DNA from: Motiliproteus sp041586735
Lineage (GTDB): Bacteria > Pseudomonadota > Gammaproteobacteria > Pseudomonadales > Balneatricaceae
Length of the DNA stretch: 64,000 bases
Reading direction: 5' to 3'
Assembly (NCBI GenBank): GCA_041586735.1
Contig: JBFGZQ010000015.1
Coordinates: 15,033 to 79,032 of the forward strand
This document shows positions 24,034 to 32,931 of the stretch, piece after piece. Each line of letters opens with the position of its first letter. The first letter of the stretch is position 1. The notes beneath the pieces are model-generated. The model did no database searches and had not been told where the DNA came from. It saw only the letters and a program-made list of their open reading frames with translations. The translations under genes and the position numbers were made by a program.

Positions 24034-26661
24034 TCAACCGGTATTACGCATCCCGGCGGAGATGCCGGTCATGGTGACCATCAACGCCTGTTCGACCGTG
24101 TTGTCGGGACAGTTACGATCCCGGCGTAACAGCTCGGCCTGCAGGTAGTGCAGCGGATCGATGTAGGGATTGCGGACCTGAATCGACTGCCGCAGCATCT
24201 CATTGTCACTGAGCAGCTGGCTGCTGTTCTTTAACGCCGGTAGCAGTTGCTGCGCCTGGCGCAGCTGCTGGCGCAGGCGGCTGCCCAGCGGACGCAGCTC
24301 GGGATCGACCAGGCGCTGCTCGTAGTAACGGGCGATGGCCGGTTCGGCTTTGGCGAGTACCATCTCCAACATCTCGATATAGGCGGTAAAAAACGGCCAC
24401 TGCGCTAGCAGTTCATGCAGCAGCGGTTGCTGTTGCTGCTCGATCGCTTGTGCTAACGCCTGGCCACTGCCAAGCCAGGCGGGCAGCATCAGTCGGGTCT
24501 GGGTCCAGGCAAAGATCCAGGGGATGGCGCGCAGGCTTTCGACGCCGCCATCCTGTTTGCGTTTAGCCGGGCGGCTACCCAGCGGTAGCTTGGCCAGCTC
24601 CTGTTCGGGAGTCAGTTGCCGGAAGTAGGCCACAAATTCCGGGGTTTCGCGGATCACTTTGACATATTGGCGATGCGATTCGCTGGCCAGGCTATCCATC
24701 AGTGCGCGCCATTCGGGCTTGGGACTGAGGGGCGGCACCAGGCTGGCTTTGAGAACGGCACCGGCGTAGAGCTCCAGGTTACGTACGGCGATCTCCGGCA
24801 TACCGAATTTGTAGCGGATCATCTCCCCCTGTTCGGTGACCCGCAGGCTGCCATCGACGGAGCCGGGCGGCTGCGACAAGATGGCGGTGTGGCTGGGGCC
24901 GCCGCCACGGCCGACGGTGCCGCCGCGGCCGTGGAATAGGGTTAGGTCAACGCCATGACGTTGGCACAGGCTGGTCAGTGCTTCCTGAGCACGGTACTGG
25001 GCCCAGGTGGCGGTGAGGGCACCGGCATCTTTGGAGGAGTCGGAGTAACCGATCATCACCTCCTGGCGCCCCGCACAATAGTCCCTGTACCAGTCGAGTC
25101 GCAGCAGGGTATCGAGGCAGGCAGGGGCATTATCCAGGTCAGCCAGCGTCTCGAACAGCGGTGCAATGCGGATGTTGTAATGATGGCCACTGGCTTTCAG
25201 CAGCAGCGCCACGGCCAGCACATCGGAGGGCTGCGCGGCCATCGAGATAACATAGCTGCCCAGTGATTGACGGTCGTGACGGGCGATCACCGCACAGGTG
25301 TCGAGCACCTCTTTAACCTCGGCGCTGGGCTGCCACTGCAGCGGCAGCAGCGGTCGCTTGCTGGATAGCTCCTGCAATAGATAGGCCTGCTTTTGAGCTT
25401 CGCTCCAGTCAGAGTAATGTCCCAGGCCATAGTAGTCGGTGAGTTCGTCAAATACCTGGGCATGGCGTTCGGAGTTTTGACGTATATCCAAGCGTACCAA
25501 GCTTAAGCCGAAACAGGCGATGCGGCGCAGGGTGTTTTTAAGGCAGCCGTCGGCGATCAGCGCCATCCTGGATTCGCGCAGCGAGCGATCACAGAGCAGT
25601 AGTGGTTCCAGCAGATCCTGATCATCCAAGTAGACCTCGTCAGCCGGTCTCCAGCCCTGATCGAGACAGGCTTTCGCCCAGCTACGGGTGTTCTCCAGTT
25701 TGTGCCGTACCTGACGCAGCAAATCGCGATAGGGCTCGTTGCTGGGGCCGGTCACCTGGATGAGTTCTGCACTGGCGCGACTCATCGACAGCTCATGCAG
25801 GAGTTTGGAGACATCGCCTAGCAATAGGTCGGCGGCCATCCAGCGCGCCAGCAGCAGCACCTCTTCGGTAACCTTGGCGGTGACGTTGGGATTACCGTCT
25901 CGATCGCCACCCATCCAGGAACAGAACCGGATCGGTGCGGCATCATGAGGGAGGGTTGTGCCACTGACCCGTTGCAACTCGCGATCGAAATGGCGCAGGA
26001 AGGTGGGCAACGCTTCCCAGAGCGAATTTTCAATCACCGCGAAGCCCCATTTGGCTTCATCGACCGGCGAGGGTCGCTCGCTACGGATCTCGTTGGTATG
26101 CCAGGCCTCGCTGATCAGCTGCTGTAAGCGCTCGCTGAGGTCGGTGGTTCGAGGGCTCAACGGGTGCTCATGGTCCAGCTGTTCCAGCAGCTCTGCCATG
26201 CTTTCATATTTCTGGATAAAAGTACGCCGGTTGACCTCGGTGGGGTGAGCCGTAAGCACCAAGTCAATCTGTAGAGCGGCGGCTTTGCCGGCCAGGGCTT
26301 GCGGATCGATACCGGCTTGGATGATCTCATCGAAGACCTGACACAGTGCGTGGGCATCAGGTTTGGAGACCACCAGCGAGTTACGGCGCCGAACCCGGTG
26401 ATACTCTTCGGCCAGGTTCGCCAGGTTAAGGAATTGTCCGAATGCCCGAGCCATAGGTACCAGTTCTGACGGATCCAGTTGTTGCAGGGCGCTGACCAGT
26501 TCGGCGGTGTCTATCTCGCCACGGCGTGCCGCCTTCGACAGGCTAATAATGGACTCGAGTTTATCGAGAAAGGGTTGCCCCTGATCGTTACTGATCGCAT
26601 GCCCGAGCAGTTTGCCGAGTCGGCGGACATCGTTGCGTAGTGGAGCCTGAAGATCAGCCAT
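24034..26661 (-). CDS. ppc: Phosphoenolpyruvate carboxylase
   Basis: An 875-residue phosphoenolpyruvate carboxylase, which makes oxaloacetate from PEP and bicarbonate to refill the TCA cycle. The catalytic His139 is in LVLTAHPTEVNRRT. The glycine-rich loop is FHGRGGTVGRGGGPSH, and the other active-site block is MIGYSDSSKDAG. The C-terminus ends in MRNTG, the conserved allosteric (aspartate) site tail. Full length. AGGAG lies 8 bases before the ATG. An insertion element lies just downstream but does not touch the coding sequence. Confidence 0.97.
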   Translation of the reverse strand: MADLQAPLRNDVRRLGKLLGHAISNDQGQPFLDKLESIISLSKAARRGEIDTAELVSALQQLDPSELVPMARAFGQFLNLANLAEEYHRVRRRNSLVVSKPDAHALCQVFDEIIQAGIDPQALAGKAAALQIDLVLTAHPTEVNRRTFIQKYESMAELLEQLDHEHPLSPRTTDLSERLQQLISEAWHTNEIRSERPSPVDEAKWGFAVIENSLWEALPTFLRHFDRELQRVSGTTLPHDAAPIRFCSWMGGDRDGNPNVTAKVTEEVLLLARWMAADLLLGDVSKLLHELSMSRASAELIQVTGPSNEPYRDLLRQVRHKLENTRSWAKACLDQGWRPADEVYLDDQDLLEPLLLCDRSLRESRMALIADGCLKNTLRRIACFGLSLVRLDIRQNSERHAQVFDELTDYYGLGHYSDWSEAQKQAYLLQELSSKRPLLPLQWQPSAEVKEVLDTCAVIARHDRQSLGSYVISMAAQPSDVLAVALLLKASGHHYNIRIAPLFETLADLDNAPACLDTLLRLDWYRDYCAGRQEVMIGYSDSSKDAGALTATWAQYRAQEALTSLCQRHGVDLTLFHGRGGTVGRGGGPSHTAILSQPPGSVDGSLRVTEQGEMIRYKFGMPEIAVRNLELYAGAVLKASLVPPLSPKPEWRALMDSLASESHRQYVKVIRETPEFVAYFRQLTPEQELAKLPLGSRPAKRKQDGGVESLRAIPWIFAWTQTRLMLPAWLGSGQALAQAIEQQQQPLLHELLAQWPFFTAYIEMLEMVLAKAEPAIARYYEQRLVDPELRPLGSRLRQQLRQAQQLLPALKNSSQLLSDNEMLRQSIQVRNPYIDPLHYLQAELLRRDRNCPDNTVEQALMVTMTGISAGMRNTG

Positions 26662-26777
26662 GGTTCACTCCTGTGAGTCTGTATATAAGCGCTGTCGAGG
26701 TCATGATGCTGTGGTTCGGTGCTGCCGGAACGACCCGGCACGCCTGCCTGAACGCGGTGATACCCGCGAGTCTGCTC

Positions 26778-28127
26778 TCAGGGTAGACGGGTTCCCAGAG
26801 TCTGGGCCAGCGTATAGCTATTTTGAATGCAATCGGCCACCGAGATACCATCACGCCAGTTGGCGCGAAGGTGAATGCCCGCTAAGGGTTTGAGGGCGCT
26901 GTTGATCGCCTCCAGGCGTTGCAGGTGGCCCAGCTGGTATTGGGGGATCGCTTGTGGCCAGCGGCTTATTTCGATCAGATCCGGTGCGCCTGTGATCCCC
27001 AGTACCGGGCTGATATCACGCAGCACCCGGCGTAGCAACTCGTCATCCTCGACTCTGCCTGCTTCGGGGTTGAGACTGCCGCCGATAAAACAGGTTATCA
27101 GGTGGTGGCCCTCGGGTGCCCGGTGAGGAAAGATACTGGAGGGGAACAACACCCCTAGGGTCTCGACTCCGGTACAGCGGGGGATCAGGAAGCCGAATCC
27201 GTCCAGAGGGTGGTCTATCTGAGATTTTTTAAACCCCAGTGACACCGATGCCACGGTCGGGTATTCGATCGGTTCGAGCAGTTCCTGGATGCCGGCGGCA
27301 TGCGGATTTAGTAGCGCGGCGCAGGCGCTAGCCGGCAGTGTCAGGATCACCTCGTCCGCCTGCCACTGTTGGCTTTCATTGCCCGCCTGCCAGCGGCCGT
27401 CGTCGAGTCTGCTGAGCCGGTCTACGGCAATGCCGGTATGGAGCTCGGCTTGGAGTCTATCGGCCAGGGTGGCGGCCAGGTATTGCATCCCCTCAGCGAA
27501 GGAGATCATCCCGCCCGAGGGGCCGGCGCCACCACGGTGCTTGTGAAACAGGGTCTTAGCGATGGCGCCGATCATCATCGAGCGGTAGTCACGCTCCAGC
27601 GCATAGACCTTGGCGGTGGCTGCGCGGGCCGATAGCTTATCCGGATCGCCGGCATAGACGCCCGAAATAAAAGGGTTGATGGCGTAATCCAAGAACTCTT
27701 TGCCGAGTCTGCGTTCGACAAACTGGGCCACGCTCTCCTCCTCGGCCGCACGACCGATAAAGGGCTCTAGCAGCAATCGCCACTTGCCTGCCGCCTTGAA
27801 CAGCGGGGTGCGGATAAATTCGCCAGGTCCCATTGGCAACGGGTGAATCTGCTGGTCGCGGAGGATAAAGCGTTTGTGACTGGCGGCGTTGGCGGTGATC
27901 GGGGTGATCGCCAGGCTGTCGAACAGGATTTTCAGCGCCGCACGGTTGTTGAGGGTTGAGTTGGGGCCGCGCTCGATCAGGTAGCCGTCGCGTTTCAGGG
28001 TGCGCAGATTGCCGCCCGCTTCATCACGGGCTTCGAGTAGCCTGACCCGGTGACCCTGTTGTTTTAAGAACCACGCACTGGTCAGGCCAGAGATCCCAGC
28101 ACCTAGAATTAGATATGAACGGCTCAT
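26778..28127 (-). CDS. hemG: Protoporphyrinogen oxidase, HemY type
   Basis: A 449-residue FAD-dependent oxidase that converts protoporphyrinogen IX to protoporphyrin IX in haem synthesis. The dinucleotide fold is LILGAGISGLTSAWFL with EARDEAGGNLRT. The segment YLIERGPNSTLNN, then INPFISGVYAGDPDKLS and the C-terminal GIHLRANWRDGISVADCI are characteristic of the oxygen-dependent HemY/PPOX family rather than generic amine oxidases. GGAGAG precedes the ATG. It is followed by ppc on the same strand after 116 bp. Confidence 0.92.
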   Translation of the reverse strand: MSRSYLILGAGISGLTSAWFLKQQGHRVRLLEARDEAGGNLRTLKRDGYLIERGPNSTLNNRAALKILFDSLAITPITANAASHKRFILRDQQIHPLPMGPGEFIRTPLFKAAGKWRLLLEPFIGRAAEEESVAQFVERRLGKEFLDYAINPFISGVYAGDPDKLSARAATAKVYALERDYRSMMIGAIAKTLFHKHRGGAGPSGGMISFAEGMQYLAATLADRLQAELHTGIAVDRLSRLDDGRWQAGNESQQWQADEVILTLPASACAALLNPHAAGIQELLEPIEYPTVASVSLGFKKSQIDHPLDGFGFLIPRCTGVETLGVLFPSSIFPHRAPEGHHLITCFIGGSLNPEAGRVEDDELLRRVLRDISPVLGITGAPDLIEISRWPQAIPQYQLGHLQRLEAINSALKPLAGIHLRANWRDGISVADCIQNSYTLAQTLGTRLP

Positions 28128-28271
28128 GAGCTCTCCAGTACTCTTATCAAAACAGTGTTCACTATAACCATCGCCACTGTTAATTCAATCGATTAGGAGG
28201 TCATCGATATAGATGTTGGTTCTGGAGCGGCAATCCGGCTATAGTTTAGCGAAGTTGTAAGAGGTGCCCTG

Positions 28272-28943
28272 ATGTCCGTATTTACACCCACCTATAGCCT
28301 GTCCGATGTCGAGCTGCTCAAGCGTGAGCGGGCGTTCGATGGCTTTTTTAAACTGGATCGCTTGCAGTTACGCCATCGCTGTTTTGATGGTAGCTGGACT
28401 GAGCCTCTGCAGCGGGAACTGTTTATTCGTGATGATGCGGTCTGTGTGCTGCCGTACGATCCGCTGACCGATAGCCTATTGCTGATCGAGCAGTTTCGCG
28501 TTGGGGCGTTGCTGGATGAGCACAGTCCCTGGCTGTTCGAACTGGTGGCTGGCATTGTCGAGCCCGGTGAGTCGGTTACCGAGGTGGCCCACCGAGAAGC
28601 CGATGAGGAGGCCGGTGCCCAGTTGCTGGCGCTGGAACCGATCTGCCGTTACCACGTTAGCCCAGGAGGCAGTCAGGAAGTCATTCATCTGTTGTGTGGC
28701 TTGATCAACAGCGAAGGGTTGGGCGGGTTGCATGGCCTGGCACACGAGGGTGAGGATATACGCGCCACAGTGATGCCGCGTACCGAAGCCTACCAGGCCG
28801 TGGTAGACGGGGCGATCAATAATGCCGGAACGATCATGGCCCTGCAGTGGCTGGAGCTGAATCATCTTAAATTGCAGCAACAGTGGCTGCCGCTGTTGGC
28901 TGCGACCTTAACAGCGGAATTGACCGAGCAGGCCGCGTTATGA
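28272..28943 (+). CDS. nudF: ADP-ribose pyrophosphatase (Nudix)
   Basis: A 223-residue Nudix hydrolase that splits ADP-ribose into AMP and ribose 5-phosphate. The Nudix box is GIVEPGESVTEVAHREADEE with its REAxEE metal-binding core. The N-terminal ELFIRDDAVCVLPYDP and IEQFRVGALLD match NudF/YffH-type enzymes. It heads the conserved cluster nudF-yqiB-cpdA-yqiA-parE. Its stop overlaps the next start (ATGA). Confidence 0.93.
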   Translation: MSVFTPTYSLSDVELLKRERAFDGFFKLDRLQLRHRCFDGSWTEPLQRELFIRDDAVCVLPYDPLTDSLLLIEQFRVGALLDEHSPWLFELVAGIVEPGESVTEVAHREADEEAGAQLLALEPICRYHVSPGGSQEVIHLLCGLINSEGLGGLHGLAHEGEDIRATVMPRTEAYQAVVDGAINNAGTIMALQWLELNHLKLQQQWLPLLAATLTAELTEQAAL

Positions 28944-29392
28944 CTCTGGCGCTCAAAAAACGTTATGTCCCCGATCTGCGGGCGCAGATGGCCTGTTGCG
29001 AATCCAACTACCATAAGTTGATGCGTTTGCTGCCCGATTTTGACCAGCTCGATCGGCATCAATTTCAGATCAGTTGGCAGCAGCATCGGGCGCAGGTCGA
29101 GATTCAGATACTGGAGCGTTTCGCCTATACCAGCACCCTGACTATCGAGCAGTGCTATCAAGATAACCGCTGGATCCAGATGCCTGCGCTGCTGGTTCGC
29201 CTCTATCATGATGCGCGGATGGCGGAGGTGGTCTGTCGCAAGCAGCGCGGTCAGTTGCGGGGCCGTTATCCCTATCCCAATCAGCAGATGTATCAACCCG
29301 ATGAGAAGGCGCAGTTGAACAGCTATCTTCGCGAGTGGCTGAATCAGTGTCTGGCCCACGGGCATACCGCCGAGGCTGCAGCACAGGTGTGA
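28940..29392 (+). CDS. yqiB: DUF1249 family protein (YqiB)
   Basis: A 150-residue DUF1249 protein, typical features being KRYVPDLRAQMACCESNYHK, EIQILERFAYTSTLTIEQC and RLYHDARMAEVVC. The function is unknown. The ATG at 28940 overlaps the nudF stop, and its own stop overlaps the GTG of cpdA, so translation is coupled in both directions. Position between nudF and cpdA is conserved in gammaproteobacteria. Confidence 0.9.
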   Translation: MTLALKKRYVPDLRAQMACCESNYHKLMRLLPDFDQLDRHQFQISWQQHRAQVEIQILERFAYTSTLTIEQCYQDNRWIQMPALLVRLYHDARMAEVVCRKQRGQLRGRYPYPNQQMYQPDEKAQLNSYLREWLNQCLAHGHTAEAAAQV

Positions 29393-30243
29393 ACAGTGGC
29401 GCTGAAATCCTTGCTAGCACCGCTGCGCGACCCTGCAAACTGATCCAGTTGAGTGATCTGCACCTACCCGCACTGCTCGGTCAGCGTTACCGAGATTGCG
29501 ATACCGAGCAGCAGTTGCTACGGGTTCTGGAGCATCTGCAGACCCAGCATTCGGACCTGGATGCGTTACTGCTGAGCGGCGATCTGGTGCATCACGGCCA
29601 TAGGGATGCCTATCGGCGCCTGGCAGGCTATCTCGATCGATTGGCCAAACCCTGGTATTGGATTGCCGGCAACCACGATTCGCTAGCAGCTATGCAACAG
29701 GTTCGCCCGCCGCCATCGACCCCACTGATCTGTGACGGTTGGCAGATCCTGCTGCTGGACAGCACTGCAGCTGCCGATGGCCAGGGTGGTGGCTCGTTGG
29801 CGGACGCCGAGTTGCAGCGGCTTGAGGCGCAGCTGCAGAGCGCTCAGCAGGCAGGCGCATCGTTATTGTTGGTGCTACACCATAATCCACTCTCGGTACA
29901 GAGTCGCTGGCAGGATCAGATTATGCTCGGTAATGCCGAGTGTCTCTGGCAGCTGCTAGGCCGTTATGAGGTGCCGGTCACCCTGCTGTTTGGGCATGTG
30001 CATCAACACTGGGATATTATCCATCAGGGCGTCAGACTGCTCGGCTGCCCCTCGACCGCGGTGCAGTTTGTCCGTGCCCAGCCACAGTTGTTGGTCGAAA
30101 CGCAGGGTGCAGCGGCGTTGCCGGGCTATCGTTGGCTCAAGCTGTCTGCTGCTTCGGCGGCAACAACGGCTAGGGTGGCGGCGCAACCCCAGGCCAATTT
30201 CACCGGCTTAGAGACCGGCGTTGAGCGGGTGGCGGCGGGCTAG
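29389..30243 (+). CDS. cpdA: 3',5'-cyclic-AMP phosphodiesterase
   Basis: A 284-residue metallophosphoesterase that hydrolyses cAMP to AMP. Metal-binding motifs appear in order: QLSDLHLPA, LLSGDLVHHG, WIAGNHDS, LLVLHHNPL and LLFGHVHQHWD. The start is taken as GTG at 29389, which overlaps the yqiB stop as GTGA; the frame is open upstream but that part lies inside yqiB. The C-terminal tail of about 35 residues (Ala-rich) is longer than in E. coli. A class III adenylate cyclase is encoded at 41869, so cAMP turnover genes are present within the window. Confidence 0.92.
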   Translation: MNSGAEILASTAARPCKLIQLSDLHLPALLGQRYRDCDTEQQLLRVLEHLQTQHSDLDALLLSGDLVHHGHRDAYRRLAGYLDRLAKPWYWIAGNHDSLAAMQQVRPPPSTPLICDGWQILLLDSTAAADGQGGGSLADAELQRLEAQLQSAQQAGASLLLVLHHNPLSVQSRWQDQIMLGNAECLWQLLGRYEVPVTLLFGHVHQHWDIIHQGVRLLGCPSTAVQFVRAQPQLLVETQGAAALPGYRWLKLSAASAATTARVAAQPQANFTGLETGVERVAAG

Positions 30244-30312
30244 GTCATTGTCGATTGGGTATTTTCCCGAAACTGTGTAAAAATCTGCGCTCTGATCCCT
30301 GAGCGATATTGC

Positions 30313-30957
30313 ATGACCCCTACCACCACGCCGCTGTATCTTTATATCCATGGCTTTAACAGCTCGCCGCAATCCTACAAGGTGCGCCAGTTGCAATCCT
30401 GGCTCAGTGACCTGGATCGGGCGGATCGGCTGTTAGTACCTAACCTGCCGTACCCGCCAGCCGCTGCGGTGGCATTGCTCGAAGCGCTGCTGAGTGACTA
30501 TTGCTCACGGCCGTTGGTGCTGCTGGGGAGTTCGTTGGGGGGCTTTTATGCCACCTGGTTGACCGAGAAGTTCGCGGCTCAACAGCCGCTACGTTGCGTG
30601 TTGATCAATCCCGCGGTGCGGCCCTTTGAACTGCTCGATGCCTGGCTGGGTGAGAATGAGAATATCTATACCCACGAGCGTTATCTATTGACCCGCGAGC
30701 ATCTGCAGCAGCTACAGGCGTTACACTGCCCGCAGTTAGCCGACCCGAGCCGCTACCTGCTGCTGACGCAAACCGGCGATGAGGTGCTTGATTATCGTCA
30801 GGGGGTAGAAAAATACCGTGAATCTGCACAGCTAGTGACCCCCGGCGGGGAGCACGGTTTTGCCAATTTTGAAGCCTACTGGCCGCGTATATTTGAGTTC
30901 GCTGGAGATAGCGAGCTGCAGCGGTTAGCCGAATCCTATCTCAGAGTCCGCAGTTAA
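30313..30957 (+). CDS. yqiA: YqiA-type esterase
   Basis: A 214-residue alpha/beta hydrolase of the YqiA/UPF0227 family. LYIHGFNSSPQSYK marks the oxyanion region, LLGSSLGGFYATWL the nucleophile Ser, and GGEHGFANFE the His. YqiA of E. coli hydrolyses short acyl esters. It is separated from parE by 2 bp, keeping the usual yqiA-parE arrangement. Confidence 0.92.
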   Translation: MTPTTTPLYLYIHGFNSSPQSYKVRQLQSWLSDLDRADRLLVPNLPYPPAAAVALLEALLSDYCSRPLVLLGSSLGGFYATWLTEKFAAQQPLRCVLINPAVRPFELLDAWLGENENIYTHERYLLTREHLQQLQALHCPQLADPSRYLLLTQTGDEVLDYRQGVEKYRESAQLVTPGGEHGFANFEAYWPRIFEFAGDSELQRLAESYLRVRS

Positions 30958-30959
30958 CG

Positions 30960-32852
30960 ATGAATACCAGCTATAACGCCGACGCTATCGAGGTCCTCAG
31001 TGGCCTCGATCCGGTTAGAAAACGTCCGGGCATGTATACCGAAACCGACCGCCCCAACCACTTGGCGCAGGAGGTGCTGGATAACGCCGTTGATGAGGCG
31101 CTGGCGGGTCACGCTAACCAGATAGACGTGATTCTTAACGCGGATAACTCGTTGTCGGTCAGTGATAATGGCCGCGGCATGCCGATCGATATCCACCCGG
31201 AACACGGCATCAGCGGAGTGGAGCTGATCCTGACTCGACTGCATGCCGGCGCCAAATTCTCCAACAACAGCTATCAGTTTTCGGGTGGTCTGCACGGGGT
31301 GGGGGTGTCGGTGGTCAATGCGCTGTCGAAGCTGCTCGAAGTGCAGATCAAGCGTGATGGTAACCTCTACCGTATCGGTTTTGCCGATGGCGAGAAGGTC
31401 TCCGAGCTGGAGGTGATCGATACTGTCGGTAAGCGCAACACCGGTACCGAGGTGCGTTTTCTAGCCGATCCTCAGTATTTTGATTCACCCAAGTACGGGG
31501 TCAGTCATCTGCGCCATATGTTGCGCGCCAAAGCGGTGCTCTGTCCCGGCTTGAAGGTTAGCTTTACCGACCTGAGCGGTAAGGCTAAGCAGAAAGAGAG
31601 CTGGTATTACCAAGACGGTCTGGTCGACTATCTTAAAGGCGCGACCCAGCTGTTTGAAACCCTACCACAGCAGCCATTTTTTGGTTCGTTGACCGGGGAG
31701 CTGGAGGCCTGCGAGTGGGCTGTGCAGTGGCTGCCCGAGGGTGGCGATAGCACCACCGAAAGTTATGTCAATCTTATTCCTACCTCGCAGGGCGGTACTC
31801 ACGTCAATGGCTTTCGTACCGGCCTGCTTGAGGCTATTCGCGAGTTTTGCGAGTTTCGTAATCTGCTACCGCGTGGACTCAAGCTCACCGCCGAGGATAT
31901 CTGGGAGCGCTGCTGCTACGTGCTGTCGGTCAAGATGCAGGACCCGCAGTTTTCCGGTCAGACCAAGGAGCGCCTGTCATCACGGCAGGTGGCGGCTTTT
32001 GTCAGTGGTACGGTCAAGGATGCCTTTGGTTTATGGCTCAATAAGCATACCGATCAGGGTGAGTTGCTGGTCGAGTTGGCGATCAGTAATGCCCAGAAAC
32101 GGATGCGTTTGAGCAAGAAGGTGACCCGCAAACGGGTGACGGCAGGTCCGGCGCTGCCGGGTAAACTGGCCGATTGCTCCGGCAGCGATGCGCTGAAATC
32201 GGAGCTGTTTCTGGTGGAGGGTGATTCTGCAGGCGGTTCGGCCAAGCAGGCCCGTGACCGAGAGTATCAGGCGGTGATGCCGCTGCGCGGTAAAATTCTC
32301 AATACCTGGGAGGTGGAATCGGGCGATATCCTGGCCTCGCAGGAGGTGCACGATATCTCGGTGGCGATCGGCGTGGATCCAGGGGTCGAGACCTTTGCAG
32401 GCTTAAGGTATGGCAAGATCTGTATTCTGGCCGATGCAGATTCCGATGGCTTGCACATTGCCACCCTGTTGTGCGCGCTGTTTGTACGCCATTTCAAACC
32501 GTTGGTCGAGGCCGGACATGTGTATGTGGCGATGCCGCCGCTGTACCGGATCGATATCGGCAAAGAGGTGTTTTACGCCCTCGATGAAGCCGAGAAAACC
32601 GGCATTCTGGATCGTATCCAGGCCGAAAATAAACGCGGTAAGGTCAATGTGCAGCGCTTTAAGGGGTTGGGGGAGATGAATCCGCTACAGCTGCGGGAAA
32701 CTACCATGGCGCGCGATACCCGCCGCCTGGTCCAGTTGGGTATCGATGCCGATGATGGCACCTTCGAGATGATGGATATGCTGCTGGCCAAAAAACGCTC
32801 GGCAGACCGCAAGAACTGGCTGCAGAGTAAAGGTAATCTGGCCGAGATTTAA
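30960..32852 (+). CDS. parE: DNA topoisomerase IV subunit B
   Basis: A 630-residue ATPase subunit of topoisomerase IV, which decatenates daughter chromosomes. The GHKL domain contains VLDNAVDEALAGHANQ, DNGRGMPIDIHPEHG and SGGLHGVGVSVVNALS. The TOPRIM domain has LFLVEGDSAGGSAKQARDR, MPLRGKILN and ILADADSDGLHIATL, the metal site. Its length equals E. coli ParE. The start codon is 2 bp after yqiA. Confidence 0.97.
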   Translation: MNTSYNADAIEVLSGLDPVRKRPGMYTETDRPNHLAQEVLDNAVDEALAGHANQIDVILNADNSLSVSDNGRGMPIDIHPEHGISGVELILTRLHAGAKFSNNSYQFSGGLHGVGVSVVNALSKLLEVQIKRDGNLYRIGFADGEKVSELEVIDTVGKRNTGTEVRFLADPQYFDSPKYGVSHLRHMLRAKAVLCPGLKVSFTDLSGKAKQKESWYYQDGLVDYLKGATQLFETLPQQPFFGSLTGELEACEWAVQWLPEGGDSTTESYVNLIPTSQGGTHVNGFRTGLLEAIREFCEFRNLLPRGLKLTAEDIWERCCYVLSVKMQDPQFSGQTKERLSSRQVAAFVSGTVKDAFGLWLNKHTDQGELLVELAISNAQKRMRLSKKVTRKRVTAGPALPGKLADCSGSDALKSELFLVEGDSAGGSAKQARDREYQAVMPLRGKILNTWEVESGDILASQEVHDISVAIGVDPGVETFAGLRYGKICILADADSDGLHIATLLCALFVRHFKPLVEAGHVYVAMPPLYRIDIGKEVFYALDEAEKTGILDRIQAENKRGKVNVQRFKGLGEMNPLQLRETTMARDTRRLVQLGIDADDGTFEMMDMLLAKKRSADRKNWLQSKGNLAEI

Positions 32853-32931
32853 CGGAGAGGTCATCATCTTAAAACAGAAGATGCTGACTATTAGTCGTAA
32901 CACTCCATAACACCCTATACAGAAGTGAATT